Shown here: positions 8,637 through 17,144 of the stretch, in pieces
Layout of the letters: each line of letters starts with the position of its first letter
Numbering within the stretch: position 1 is the stretch's first letter
Origin: MR-S7 sp000400995
GTDB taxonomy: Bacteria; Pseudomonadota; Gammaproteobacteria; Burkholderiales; Burkholderiaceae_C
DNA length: 64,000 bases
Reading direction: 5' to 3'
Assembly (NCBI RefSeq): GCF_045291395.1
Contig: NZ_CP152342.1
Coordinates: 5,022,001-5,086,000 of the forward strand
Notes under the pieces: generated by a model
What the model saw: only the letters and a program-made list of their open reading frames with translations
Told to the model about the DNA's origin: nothing
Databases searched by the model: none
Made by a program: the position numbers and the translations under genes

Positions 8637-9614
8637 TCACTGCGCCTTGATGTTGGCGCGCATGCGCGGCAGTTCGTCGTCGATGCGCGCGGCCACGGCG
8701 TTGGCGGGCTCCCAGGCCGCCTGCAGGCCGCTGGCGACGAGCTTGTCACGTGTCTCTCCATCGGCCGCGACCTCGGCCAGCGCTTTCTGCAGCGCGGCCT
8801 TGGCATCGGCCGGCAGCCCGCGCGGGCCCACGATGGCCAGCCAGGAGTCGGCCGAGAAGCCGGGGAAGCCGCTCTCCGCCACCGTGGGCACATTCGGCAA
8901 CTGCGTCGCGCGCGACTCGCCCGTGACGGCGATAGCCTTGATCTTCCCGGCCTTCAACTGGGGCAGCGCCGCCGCCACGGTGTCGATGGTGAAGGGAATC
9001 TGCCCGCCGATCAGGTCGCTCATGGCCGGCGCGCTGCCCCGGTAGGGCACGTGCAGCAGCTTGATGCCGGTGGCGGCCCACACCAGCTCCGCGGCGAAGT
9101 GCCCCGTGGTGCCGCTGCCGAACGACCCGTAGACATACTTGCCTGGCGTGGCCTGCACGGCGGAGATCAGCTGGCGCAGATTGTTCACGGGCACCTCGCC
9201 GTTGGCCAGCAGGACCAGCGGCACACGCGCCACCATGCCGATGGGGTCGAAGCTCTTGACCGGGTCGTAGGGCAGCCTGGCGTTGAGCGCGGGATTGGCG
9301 GTGAACGTCGATCCCGAGCTGATCAGCAGCGTGTACCCGTCGGCCGGCGCGTTGGCGACGAAGCTGGCGCCGACGATGGTGCCCGCCCCGGCCTTGTTCT
9401 CGATCACGACGGGCTGGCCCAGGCGGTCGCCCAGCTTCTTGCCGACCAGCCGGCCCACGATGTCCACCGCGCCGCCGGGCGGAAACGGGACGATGAGCTG
9501 GACCGGCTTGGCGGGATAGGCTTGCGCGTGGGCCGTGTGCAACGAACCCGTGGCGGCGATGGCCGCCATGACGAGGATGGCGCCTGCGTTTCTGCGCGTC
9601 ATGTGCTGGGTCAT
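8637..9614 (-). CDS. Bug-family (TctC-like) periplasmic solute-binding protein
   Basis: A 325-residue binding protein. The signal peptide (MTQHMTRRNAGAILVMAAIA ending AHA) is followed by the Bug signature YPAKPVQLIVPFPPGG, then PVVIENKAGAG, APADGYTLL and HVPYRGSAPAMSDLIGGQI. Bug proteins capture carboxylated solutes; most are orphans without a linked TctAB permease, as here. Start ATG 9614 has AAAGG nine bases upstream; the TTG at 9623 is less likely. It lies between acdS and the amidase, 13 bases from acdS, so ligands related to ACC or its amides are plausible. Confidence 0.9.
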   Translation of the reverse strand: MTQHMTRRNAGAILVMAAIAATGSLHTAHAQAYPAKPVQLIVPFPPGGAVDIVGRLVGKKLGDRLGQPVVIENKAGAGTIVGASFVANAPADGYTLLISSGSTFTANPALNARLPYDPVKSFDPIGMVARVPLVLLANGEVPVNNLRQLISAVQATPGKYVYGSFGSGTTGHFAAELVWAATGIKLLHVPYRGSAPAMSDLIGGQIPFTIDTVAAALPQLKAGKIKAIAVTGESRATQLPNVPTVAESGFPGFSADSWLAIVGPRGLPADAKAALQKALAEVAADGETRDKLVASGLQAAWEPANAVAARIDDELPRMRANIKAQ

Positions 9615-9627
9615 TTGGTGCAACCTT

Positions 9628-10683
9628 TCAGATCAATGCCTGGGACAGGAACCGCGACAGGCCGGCTTCATCCGTTGCGAAAAGAAAGCTGTATGCGTTC
9701 AGGGCAGGCACGCCGCCCAGATGCGCATACAGCACCTTCGATCCTGCGGGGAATTCGCCCTTGCGGACCTTGTCGATCATTCCGTGCATGGACTTGCCCT
9801 CGTACACGGGATCGGTGAGCACGCCCTCCTGGCGCGCGCACAGGCGAATGGCCTCCAGCGTGCCCTCGTTGGGCAGGCCGTACTCGGGGCCGCCGTAGCG
9901 GGTGTCGAGGACCACGTCGGCCTCGGTGATGTCGCGGCCCAGCTCCACCAACTGCGCGGTGTTCTGCGCGATGCGCAGGATCTGCGCGCGTGTCTGCTCC
10001 GGCTTGGCCGAGGCGTCGATGCCGATCACGCGGTCGGCACGCCCATCGGCCGCGAAGCCCACCACCATGCCGGCCTGCGTGCTGCCCGTGACCGAGCAGA
10101 CCACGATGTAGTCGAACTGGAAGCCCAGCGCCTTTTCCTGCTGGCGCACTTCGTCGGCAAAGGCCACGAAGCCCAGGCCGCCATACGGGTGCTCGGAGCA
10201 GCCCGCCGGGATCGGGAAGGGCTTGCCGCCGGCCTTGCGTACGTCGTCCATGGCCTGCTCCCAGCTCGGGCGGATGCCGATGTCGAAGCCCGCGGCGTCC
10301 AGGCGCACGTCGGCGCCCATGATGCGGCTCATCTCGATGTTGCCCACGCGGTCGTACACCGCGTCGGAATAGTTGACCCAGTTCTCCTGCACCAGCACGC
10401 ACTTCATGCCCAGGTGCGCGGCCACGGCGGCCACCTGGCGCGTCTGGTTCGACTGGATGCCGCCGATGGACACCAGCGTGTCGTAGCCGCCCGCGATCGC
10501 CTCGGGGATCAGGTACTCCATCTTGCGCGTCTTGTTGCCGCCGAAGGCCAGGCCCGAGTTGCAGTCCTCGCGCTTGGCGTACAGCTCCACCTTGCCGCCC
10601 AGGTGGGCCGACAGGCGCGCAAGGGGCTGGATCGGCGTGGGGCCGAAGGTGAGCGGGTGGCGGGGGAATTTCTGCAGGTTCAT
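9628..10683 (-). CDS. acdS: 1-aminocyclopropane-1-carboxylate deaminase, C-terminus shifted by one base
   Basis: A PLP enzyme converting ACC, the ethylene precursor of plants, to 2-oxobutyrate and ammonia. Residues separating true ACC deaminases from D-cysteine desulfhydrases are all present: Lys51 (FGGNKTRK), Tyr294-Glu295 (DPVYEGK) and Leu322 (YAHLGG). As read the protein is 351 residues and ends ...SFLFATDEAGLSRFLSQALI. Restoring one C near 9679 gives ...SFLFRNG and a stop at 9668, exactly the canonical 338 residues. The last 16 residues are therefore probably an artefact or a very recent mutation. Function should survive, since all catalytic residues precede the shift. It heads the operon and diverges from acdR. 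Confidence 0.93.
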   Translation of the reverse strand: MNLQKFPRHPLTFGPTPIQPLARLSAHLGGKVELYAKREDCNSGLAFGGNKTRKMEYLIPEAIAGGYDTLVSIGGIQSNQTRQVAAVAAHLGMKCVLVQENWVNYSDAVYDRVGNIEMSRIMGADVRLDAAGFDIGIRPSWEQAMDDVRKAGGKPFPIPAGCSEHPYGGLGFVAFADEVRQQEKALGFQFDYIVVCSVTGSTQAGMVVGFAADGRADRVIGIDASAKPEQTRAQILRIAQNTAQLVELGRDITEADVVLDTRYGGPEYGLPNEGTLEAIRLCARQEGVLTDPVYEGKSMHGMIDKVRKGEFPAGSKVLYAHLGGVPALNAYSFLFATDEAGLSRFLSQALI

Positions 10684-10821
10684 GAACGACTCCGATGGGT
10701 GGTGGATGCCATGCCATCGTAGGAAAATGGACCATTAACAGGGTTGTGAAAAATTCGTGAATAGCAGACAAATAACTGGCAATATGTTTATTCTTGTTAT
10801 TGAAATTTTGTAGATAAAGCC
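10684..10821. promoter_or_regulatory. acdS-acdR divergent promoter region
   Basis: This 138-base spacer is sharply AT-rich compared with its flanks (for example CAATATGTTTATTCTTGTTA near 10780). Divergent acdR-acdS arrangements are controlled by the AcdR protein binding here. I cannot define individual -10/-35 or Lrp boxes with confidence. Confidence 0.6.
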
Positions 10822-11331
10822 ATGAGTGCAACAAAAGTTCGTGCAAAGAATGCCATTGCCGAGCCGGCCGACATCGACCGCACCGACCGGGCCATCCTGC
10901 GGCAGTTGCAGCGCGATGCATCACTGTCCAACGTGGCGCTCGCGGCCAAGGTGCACCTGAGCCCGCCGGCCTGCCTGCGGCGCGTGGAGCGGCTCAAGCG
11001 CCTGGGCTTCATAGACGGCGTGGTCGCACGCCTGAACCCGCAGGCGGTGGGTGCGGGCATGCTGGTAATGATCGGCGTGGTGCTGGACCGCTCCACGCCC
11101 GAATCGTTCGCGGCCTTCGAAAAGGCGGCGGCCAAGATCTCGGGCTGCATGGAGTGCCACGTGGTGACGGGCGAGTTCGACTACTTCATGCTCATCCGCA
11201 CGCAGAACGGCGAGAGCTTCAACCGCCTGCATGCCGAGCAACTGCTCTACCTGCCCGGCGTGCGCCAGGTGCGCTCGTTCATGGTGCTGCGCAGTGTGCT
11301 GTCGACCACCGAGCTGCCGCTGGCGGTGTAG
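10822..11331 (+). CDS. acdR: Lrp/AsnC-family regulator, AcdR-like
   Basis: A 169-residue Lrp-type regulator. The N-terminal helix-turn-helix (DRTDRAILRQLQRDASLSNV, then LSPPACLRRVERLKRLGFID) is followed by a RAM ligand domain (ECHVVTGEFDYFMLIRTQ, then LLYLPGVRQVRSFMVL). In ACC-deaminase bacteria the divergently transcribed Lrp-type acdR controls acdS, and the position here matches. An eight-residue basic N-terminal extension is present. It is followed 28 bases later by a GntR regulator on the same strand. Confidence 0.85.
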   Translation: MSATKVRAKNAIAEPADIDRTDRAILRQLQRDASLSNVALAAKVHLSPPACLRRVERLKRLGFIDGVVARLNPQAVGAGMLVMIGVVLDRSTPESFAAFEKAAAKISGCMECHVVTGEFDYFMLIRTQNGESFNRLHAEQLLYLPGVRQVRSFMVLRSVLSTTELPLAV

Positions 11332-11359
11332 CTCTGGGAGACAATCGCTACCTGTCACC

Positions 11360-12040
11360 ATGGCCAAGATTTCCGATTCCCTCTATGCCGAGCTGCGCCG
11401 GCGCATCATGTCCGGCCGCTACGCGCCCGGCGAGCGGCTGCGCGAGGAATCCGTCGCGCAGGAAATGCAGGTCAGCCGCACGCCCGTGCGCGCGGCCCTG
11501 CAGCGCCTGGTGGAAGACGGCCTGCTCGTCGCCGCCGCGCGCGGTGCGACGGTGGCGGGCTGGACGCAGTGGGACATCGCCGAGGCGTTCGAGCTGCGCA
11601 TCCTGCTTGAGCCGCACGCGGCCGGGCTCGCGGCCGAGCGCGCCACACCCGGGCAGATCGACGAGATGGACGTGCTCAATGACGAGATGCAAGCCTGTGC
11701 GCTGGCCGAGGCCGAAGAGCGCGCGGCGCGCGTGCAGGCAGTGAACAACCGCTTCCACCACCTGCTGGTGGAGGCGGCGCATTCGGGCCGCCTCACGGGC
11801 CTGCTGCAGAACTTCCTCGACATGCCGATCATGATCGGCTCGTTCTATTTCTACAGCCAGCAGGACATGCTCGACAGCGTGAGCCAGCACCGGCAGGTGG
11901 TGGCGGCCATCCGCCGGCGCGACCGGCGCATGGCCGAGCAGGCGATGGCCTTCCACCTGCGCGCGTCGTTCCTGCGTTTCGAGATGCAGCGGGTGCGGCC
12001 CGCCGAGGTCATTCCGGCATCTGGCAGTTCAGGCGCTTGA
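11360..12040 (+). CDS. GntR-family (FCD-type) transcriptional regulator
   Basis: A 226-residue repressor-type protein. The winged helix-turn-helix (LYAELRRRIMSGRYAPGERL, then SRTPVRAALQRLVEDGLL) is followed by an FCD ligand domain of helices (FELRILLEPHAAGLAAERAT, then NNRFHHLLVEAA). FCD regulators sense small carboxylates. I start at ATG 11360, which gives the canonical N-terminus; a longer frame overlaps acdR. Its 3' end overlaps the convergent RraA-like gene by 32 bases. It probably controls the adjacent lactonase/Bug/dehydrogenase cluster. Confidence 0.85.
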   Translation: MAKISDSLYAELRRRIMSGRYAPGERLREESVAQEMQVSRTPVRAALQRLVEDGLLVAAARGATVAGWTQWDIAEAFELRILLEPHAAGLAAERATPGQIDEMDVLNDEMQACALAEAEERAARVQAVNNRFHHLLVEAAHSGRLTGLLQNFLDMPIMIGSFYFYSQQDMLDSVSQHRQVVAAIRRRDRRMAEQAMAFHLRASFLRFEMQRVRPAEVIPASGSSGA

Positions 12041-12683
12041 GCGTAGCGTCGATCCAACTGCGGTCGTAGCTGCCGTCGGCGATGCCGGCCACCATGCGCG
12101 CCTCGACCTCCTGTTTGGCCTGGGCCGCGGCCAGCAGGTTCGCGGCCTCCGCGTAGGGCACGCACAGCAGGCCGTCTTCATCGCCGATGACGAGGTCGCC
12201 CGGCTCGATCACCATGCCGTCGATGGCGATGGGCACGTTGATCTCGCCCGGTCCGTCCTTGTAGGGGCCGCGGTGCGTCACGCCTGCTGCGAACACCGGG
12301 AAGTCGCCCGCGCGCAGCGCCCCCGCGTCGCGGATCGCGCCGTTGATGACGATGCCGCCGAACTGGCGCAGCACGGCGTCGCCCACCATGATCTCGCCGA
12401 TGATGGCGTTGGTGAGGTCGCCGCCCGCGTCCACCACGATCACGTCGCCGGGCACGGCGAGCTGCAGTGCCTTGTGCACCATGAGGTTGTCGCCGGGGCG
12501 GGTCTTCACGGTGAGGGCGGGGCCCGCCATGCGGCCGCCGCCGTGCATGGGGCGCAGGCGCGCGCCGCCGGCGGTCATGCGGGACATGCAGTCGCTGACG
12601 TTGGCGACAGGAACATCGAGGAACTGGCGTGCGAGGTCGAGGCTGACGGCACGCTGGCGCCGGAGGATTTGAAGGCCGATCAT
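12009..12683 (-). CDS. RraA-like / 4-carboxy-4-hydroxy-2-oxoadipate aldolase family protein
   Basis: A 224-residue RraA-fold protein. Signature segments are PGDVIVVDAGGDLTNAIIGE and GIVINGAIRDAGALR, with the Asp/Arg pair used by HMG/CHA aldolases, and a C-terminal VIGDEDGLLCVP. The family includes the regulator RraA and class II pyruvate aldolases (LigK/GalC type) that end the protocatechuate 4,5-cleavage and gallate pathways. Next to a LigI-like lactonase an aldolase role is more likely than RNase E inhibition. It lies 36 bases after the lactonase on the same strand and overlaps the convergent GntR gene by 32 bases. Confidence 0.8.
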   Translation of the reverse strand: MIGLQILRRQRAVSLDLARQFLDVPVANVSDCMSRMTAGGARLRPMHGGGRMAGPALTVKTRPGDNLMVHKALQLAVPGDVIVVDAGGDLTNAIIGEIMVGDAVLRQFGGIVINGAIRDAGALRAGDFPVFAAGVTHRGPYKDGPGEINVPIAIDGMVIEPGDLVIGDEDGLLCVPYAEAANLLAAAQAKQEVEARMVAGIADGSYDRSWIDATLKRLNCQMPE

Positions 12684-12719
12684 GGTGCGGAACTCCTGGG
12701 TGGGATGAGAGGAAGCGAC

Positions 12720-13574
12720 TCAGTCGCTGAAGGGAAAGCGGTACAGCCGGGCAGGGTTTTCCACCAGCACGCGGTGCAGTTCGCCGGCAGTCAGCCAGCG
12801 GGCGAGCAGGTTCATGAGCGCGGCATCGTCGGGCTTGGCCGACTCGGTGACGTGGGGCCAGTCCGAGCCCCAGACCAGTTGATCCGGGAGTTCGCTCACC
12901 AGCCCGCGAACGAAGCCATCCAGTCCATCTTGGGCTTGCGAACCCGGATTGGCGATGTAGGGCGCGGACAGCTTCAGCGATGCCTTGCCGCTGGAAAGCA
13001 GTCGCGAGACGGTGCCAACAACCTGCCGGGACATCGCCGGATCGCAATGAACGCGCGCAAAGTGGTCGAGAACCACCGGGACGGGCAGCGCGAGGAGACG
13101 ATCCGCCAGGGCCACCAGATCGGCAGGGTGGGCATGCAATTGCACGTGCCAGCCGAAGGGCTGGATCAGGCGGGCGACCTGTTCGAGCATTCCTTCGTGC
13201 GTCGCGCCCGCCTGCACCAGGTTGAACCGCACGCCCACGACGCCATGGGCCTGCAGTTCCTCGAGCTCCTGCGCAGATGACGATGGGTCGATGACGGCAA
13301 TGCCTCGCGCACGGTTGCCCAGGTGCTGCAAGCCGGCGAGAAGAACGCGGTGGTCTCTTCCATAGCTCGAAGGCTGCACGAGCACGCAGCGCTCCGTTCG
13401 CAGGCGGTGCTGGAGCTGCCGGTACTGCGCCACACTGGCTTCGGCATGGCGCAAGACCGGGCCGGGTGCGAAGGGCAGCGCCGGGTCGAACAGGTGCATG
13501 TGGCAATCGCACGCACCAGGAGGCACTTCGAACTGCGGACCTTCTGTCCCGGTGGAGTGCGGCGCGGCCGTCAT
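12720..13574 (-). CDS. LigI-like amidohydrolase (2-pyrone-4,6-dicarboxylate lactonase family)
   Basis: A 284-residue TIM-barrel hydrolase. The metal-type motif is CDCHMHLFDP near residue 25; later motifs are VGVRFNLVQAG, VVLDHFARV and LVWGSDWPHV with the catalytic Asp. These match the LigI/PDC hydrolase branch of the amidohydrolase superfamily, which opens 2-pyrone-4,6-dicarboxylate or related lactones. The ATG at 13574 overlaps the TGA of the upstream Bug gene (TGATG), so the two are translationally coupled. Substrate inference comes from family and neighbours only. Confidence 0.8.
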   Translation of the reverse strand: MTAAPHSTGTEGPQFEVPPGACDCHMHLFDPALPFAPGPVLRHAEASVAQYRQLQHRLRTERCVLVQPSSYGRDHRVLLAGLQHLGNRARGIAVIDPSSSAQELEELQAHGVVGVRFNLVQAGATHEGMLEQVARLIQPFGWHVQLHAHPADLVALADRLLALPVPVVLDHFARVHCDPAMSRQVVGTVSRLLSSGKASLKLSAPYIANPGSQAQDGLDGFVRGLVSELPDQLVWGSDWPHVTESAKPDDAALMNLLARWLTAGELHRVLVENPARLYRFPFSD

Positions 13575-14521
13575 CACTTCTTCCGAGGGGTGTGCCAGAA
13601 GTTATAGGACTTGGAAAGCTCGGCCGCTGCCTGGTCCAGGTCCGTGGGCGCGAGCTCCAGGGACATGTCCTTGATCCGCTCCTGCACCTCCGGGTCTTTC
13701 AGGACGGTTCGCAACGCCCCGTTGAACTTCTCGGCCAGCGGGCGCGGCAGCCCCTTGGGCGCGAAGAAGGCATTGAAGCTGTTGACGTTCACACCGGTGA
13801 AGCCCAACTCCTCGAAAGTGGGAACGTCAGGCAGCAGGACCGAGCGCTTGCCGCCCGAGATGGCCAGGATGCGCACCTTGCCTCCCCGGTGCATGGTGAC
13901 GCCCTCGGGCTCTCCGGTCACGCCCGAAGCCAGTTGCCCGCCGATCAGCTGCGGCATCATCTGCCCGGAGCCTCCGAAGGCGATGGGCTCCATCGTCACG
14001 TTGGCCTTGCGGCTGATGGCCGCGCCGATGATGTCAGGAACGCCGCCGATGAGCGGCACGCCGTAGTTGCCCAGCCGGGGATCCTTGCGCACTGTCTCGA
14101 CGAACTCGGGCAGCGTCTTGGCCGGGCTGCTCAGCGGCACGGCGAAAGTCCACTGGAAGCGGGCCACCTGCCCCACGGGGACGAAGTCCCTCACGGCGTC
14201 GTAGCCGGCGCTCGGCGTGATGAGCGGGACGATCACCACCGAGTGGTCGAGTGCCAGCAGGAAGGTCGAGCCATCCGGCACGGCGGCCTTGACGGCTGCG
14301 GTGCCGATCTGCCCGCTGGCGCCGGGCCGGTTGTCGATGATCACGGATTGCGACAGCTCCTTGCCCAGGCGCGGGGCCAGTAGCCGGGCCAGCGCATCGG
14401 TCGCTCCGCCCGGGGCGAAGGGAACCACGATCTTGATGGGGCTCTTGAAATCCTGCGCCGCGGCGCCTGCCGACAGGACCGCGAACAAGGCGCCGGTGAA
14501 GAAGGTGCGTACTTTCAGCAT
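13574..14521 (-). CDS. Bug-family (TctC-like) periplasmic solute-binding protein
   Basis: A 315-residue exported binding protein. The signal peptide ends near AGAAAQDF; Bug motifs follow: IKIVVPFAPGGATDALARLL, VIIDNRPGASGQIG and VPDGSTFLLALDH. It is the first of two consecutive but divergent Bug genes in this cluster, implying two related ligands or transport states. It couples directly to the lactonase gene through a TGATG overlap. No TctA/TctB permease is linked. Confidence 0.88.
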   Translation of the reverse strand: MLKVRTFFTGALFAVLSAGAAAQDFKSPIKIVVPFAPGGATDALARLLAPRLGKELSQSVIIDNRPGASGQIGTAAVKAAVPDGSTFLLALDHSVVIVPLITPSAGYDAVRDFVPVGQVARFQWTFAVPLSSPAKTLPEFVETVRKDPRLGNYGVPLIGGVPDIIGAAISRKANVTMEPIAFGGSGQMMPQLIGGQLASGVTGEPEGVTMHRGGKVRILAISGGKRSVLLPDVPTFEELGFTGVNVNSFNAFFAPKGLPRPLAEKFNGALRTVLKDPEVQERIKDMSLELAPTDLDQAAAELSKSYNFWHTPRKK

Positions 14522-14542
14522 GGTTGTCTCCAGGTAGTGTGA

Positions 14543-15511
14543 TCAGTCGAGCTTGGTGCCGGAGTCGCGCACCACAGGCGCCAGGCGCTGCCGGTCGCTG
14601 GCGTAGAGCGCGCCCATCTCCTGCGGCGTGCCGCCGAGCACGCCGGCACCGCTGGCGAGGATCTTTTCGCGCATGTCGGGCTGCTGCAGCGCCTTGTTGA
14701 GCTCGGTGTTGATGCGCTGGATCACCGCATCCGGCGTGCCGGCGGGCGCCATCACGCCCCAGACGCTGGCCAGCTCCACGCCGGGGATGCCCGACTCGGT
14801 ATAGGTCGGCACCTGCGGCAGCACGGGCGAGCGCTTGGCGGTGGTGACGGCCAGCGCGCGCACCTTGCCGCCCTTGATGTGGCCCTGCAGCGTGGGAATG
14901 GAGCCCATGTACATGTCCACCTGGCCGCTCAGCACGTCGGGCAGCGCCTGCGACAGGCCGCGGTAGGGCACGTGCGTGAGCTTCATGCCCGAGCTTTTCT
15001 GCCACAGCTCGCTGATGAGATGCGACACCGTGCCCAGGCCGGGCGAGGCGAAGGTGAGCTTGCCGGGCTCGGCCTTGGCGGCGGCCACCACGTCGGCCAG
15101 CGTCTTGTAGGGCGAGTCGGCGCGCACCACGAGCACGGCGGGGCCGCTGGCGACGAGGCCCACGGGCACCAGGTCCTTGACCGGGTCGTAGGTGAGCTTG
15201 GAGTAGAGCAGTGGGTTCAGCACCACGTTGTCGGTCTGCGCCATTACCAGCGTGTAGCCGTCGGGCGGGGCCTTGGCCGTGGTGTCCAGCGCCACGTTGC
15301 CGCCGGCGCCGGGCTTGTTCTCGACGACGAAATTCCACTTCAGGGTCTCGGTGAGCTTGTTCGCCACCAGCCGCGTCAGACTGTCGGTGCCGCCACCGGG
15401 CGGGAAGGGCACGATGAAGCGGATCGGCTTGTTGGGATAGTCCTGCGCCAGGGTGGCCGTGCAGGCCGCGAGCAGGCTGGCGCCCAGGATGAGGCGGCGT
15501 GAAATGCGCAT
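14543..15511 (-). CDS. Bug-family (TctC-like) periplasmic solute-binding protein
   Basis: A 322-residue exported binding protein beginning MRISRRLILGASLLAACTAT, with cleavage after LAQ. Motifs: YPNKPIRFIVPFPPGGGTDS, FVVENKPGAGGNVALD, PPDGYTLVMAQ and THVPYRGLSQALPDVLSGQV. The frame is open well upstream, but the signal peptide fixes the start at 15511. It lies 21 bases before the next Bug gene in the same transcript. Confidence 0.88.
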   Translation of the reverse strand: MRISRRLILGASLLAACTATLAQDYPNKPIRFIVPFPPGGGTDSLTRLVANKLTETLKWNFVVENKPGAGGNVALDTTAKAPPDGYTLVMAQTDNVVLNPLLYSKLTYDPVKDLVPVGLVASGPAVLVVRADSPYKTLADVVAAAKAEPGKLTFASPGLGTVSHLISELWQKSSGMKLTHVPYRGLSQALPDVLSGQVDMYMGSIPTLQGHIKGGKVRALAVTTAKRSPVLPQVPTYTESGIPGVELASVWGVMAPAGTPDAVIQRINTELNKALQQPDMREKILASGAGVLGGTPQEMGALYASDRQRLAPVVRDSGTKLD

Positions 15512-15552
15512 GGGTGATGTCTCCGGTAGGGGAAAGGGAAGGAAAGGACGGG

Positions 15553-16410
15553 TCAGGGCCGCGCGGGGCCGCCGAGCCAGGCGAGTGCATCGGCCGTCGT
15601 CTGGCCTGCGTAGGGCGTGGCCTGCTGCTGCGCCAGCGTGTGCTCGAAGCGCTGCTGCACACCCGCGAGCACGATGGCGGGCACGCCCGCCTGCGCCATC
15701 TGCCGCTGGGCTTCCACGACTTCGTTGCGGCGCCGACCGGCGTGGACGATGTGCGTGCGGACCATGGATTCCATCGTCTCGCGCAGGGAGCCCTGGTCGA
15801 TGTCCGCGAGCACGCGGAACAGCGTCTCGCGCAGGCCCTTGCGCTCGGCGGTCACCAGGCATTCCACCGACAGCGCTTCCAGGCCCTTGGTGAAGATGCT
15901 GCGCAGCAGCTTCAGCTCGGCGGCGTCGCCGGGGCGCTCGCCCACCACCTGCACGGGTGCGCCGCACGCCGCCAACAGACGCGCGGCCTCTTCGGCAGCG
16001 GCGCCGGCGCACAGCAGCGGTGTGCGTGCGCCGCTCAGGTTGACGGCGCCGGTGATCGCCACGTCCACGAAGCGCACGCCGCGTTCGTGCGCCAGCGCCT
16101 CGGCGTCGCGCATAGCCTGCGGATCGGCGGTGGTCATGTCCAGGTACAGGGCGCCGGCCTGCAGGTGCGGGAAGGCGGCGCGCGCCAGGTCGAGTGCTGC
16201 CGTGCCGAAGACCGCGCTCACGACGAGCCCGGCCTCCGCCAGCCAGGGGCCGGGCGCCGCATGGATGGATGCGCCAAGCTCCGCGGCCAGCGCGCGCAGA
16301 GCATCAGAAGGCGCGTGGTCGCAGAACGCCACGATGTGGTGGCCCTGGGCCTGGAGGGCTTGTGCGTAGCACTGTCCCACCATGCCGCCGCCAAGCAGGA
16401 TGGTTTTCAT
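15553..16410 (-). CDS. NAD(P)-binding beta-hydroxyacid dehydrogenase-like protein (DUF1932 C-terminus)
   Basis: A 285-residue protein of the 6-phosphogluconate/3-hydroxyisobutyrate dehydrogenase superfamily. The Rossmann motif MKTILLGGGMVGQCYAQAL opens it, followed by ALYLDMTTADPQAMRDAEAL and the substrate-loop equivalent FVDVAITGAVNLSG. The C-terminal helices (LKLLRSIFTKGLEALSVECL) fit the DUF1932 type, where the catalytic Lys sits in LKL.RSxxxKG. It is the promoter-proximal gene of the lactonase/aldolase cluster. In such clusters it would oxidise or reduce a hydroxy-dicarboxylate intermediate. Confidence 0.75.
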   Translation of the reverse strand: MKTILLGGGMVGQCYAQALQAQGHHIVAFCDHAPSDALRALAAELGASIHAAPGPWLAEAGLVVSAVFGTAALDLARAAFPHLQAGALYLDMTTADPQAMRDAEALAHERGVRFVDVAITGAVNLSGARTPLLCAGAAAEEAARLLAACGAPVQVVGERPGDAAELKLLRSIFTKGLEALSVECLVTAERKGLRETLFRVLADIDQGSLRETMESMVRTHIVHAGRRRNEVVEAQRQMAQAGVPAIVLAGVQQRFEHTLAQQQATPYAGQTTADALAWLGGPARP

Positions 16411-16681
16411 GGAAAAGAACAAAAAAAGTACGAATCGGATTGGATTCTTTCCGGAATTTGCCGTCAATAGGGCTGGATTAGGGTTTGTTTGTATTTTTGT
16501 TGTTCTTTTTCTGGTTGAGGAGTGAAAATCTTGGGGTGGCCTGCATGCTCTCCGGTTGGTATCGCAGTCGGATACCTCGGAGCCCGGAGATGGATACCCG
16601 GGTGATCCATTCGAGACTTTGCGAACGCGCGGCCCCACCATGCGGGCCATGTTCAACAGCGGCCCCCGGGCCTTACGCACC
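16411..16681. promoter_or_regulatory. AT-rich divergent promoter region
   Basis: This 271-base spacer separates the catabolic cluster from a YiaA-like gene. Its left half is unusually AT-rich with long A and T runs. AAAAGAACAA (16413-16422) recurs inverted as TTGTTCTTTT (16500-16509), a spaced inverted repeat that could form a regulator-bound loop, perhaps for the GntR protein. The right half (16560-16680) is GC-rich; I see nothing else in it. Confidence 0.45.
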
Positions 16682-17134
16682 ATGCAAGCCTCCTCTACGC
16701 CCCTCCAGCGCGACACCCGCGCCTGGCAGCTCCAGGTCTGGGTCTCGTTCGGCATCGCCGTCTTCCTGTGCGCCACGGGGCTGGCCTGGCTGCCGGGCGA
16801 GCGGCTGGAGGTGGCCTTCATGTTCATGGGCTACGTGTTCTGCCTCTCGGCCGCGTTCGTGCTCGCCAAGTTCGTGCGCGACAGCCAGCAGGCGCGGCGC
16901 AGCGCGGGTGACACACCCCTCTGGAAGCTCGTCGTCTGGGGCGGCTTCGCCGTGGCCATGGGCCTGACGGGCTGGGGCCTGTGGGGCATGGCGGTCAGCG
17001 CCACGTACAAGGCGTTCCTGGGCGTGAGCTGGCTCTACCTCATCACCACCGCCTTCACGCTGGCCAAGATGCTGCGCGACCGCCATGAAGCCGATCTGGC
17101 CGAGGCCGGCCGCGCCAAAGCTGGCCAGGAATAA
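16682..17134 (+). CDS. YiaA/YiaB-family inner-membrane protein
   Basis: A 150-residue membrane protein with four hydrophobic helices arranged as two pairs: VWVSFGIAVFLCATGLAWL and AFMFMGYVFCLSAAFVLAKF, then VVWGGFAVAMGLTGWGLWGM and FLGVSWLYLITTAFTLAKML. Each pair ends with a K-x-(V/L)RD motif (AKFVRDSQQ, AKMLRDRHE), the duplicated YiaA unit. Function of the family is unknown. Start 16682 places the first helix about 15 residues in; ATGs at 16640 and 16649 are possible. It is 10 bases upstream of the next gene, in an apparent three-gene unit. Confidence 0.7.
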   Translation: MQASSTPLQRDTRAWQLQVWVSFGIAVFLCATGLAWLPGERLEVAFMFMGYVFCLSAAFVLAKFVRDSQQARRSAGDTPLWKLVVWGGFAVAMGLTGWGLWGMAVSATYKAFLGVSWLYLITTAFTLAKMLRDRHEADLAEAGRAKAGQE

Positions 17135-17144
17135 GGAGACCGCC

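Noticed and set aside
9628..9680. A novel 16-residue C-terminal extension of ACC deaminase
   Set aside because: A single added C restores SFLFRNG and the canonical 338-residue length; the extension is out-of-frame sequence.
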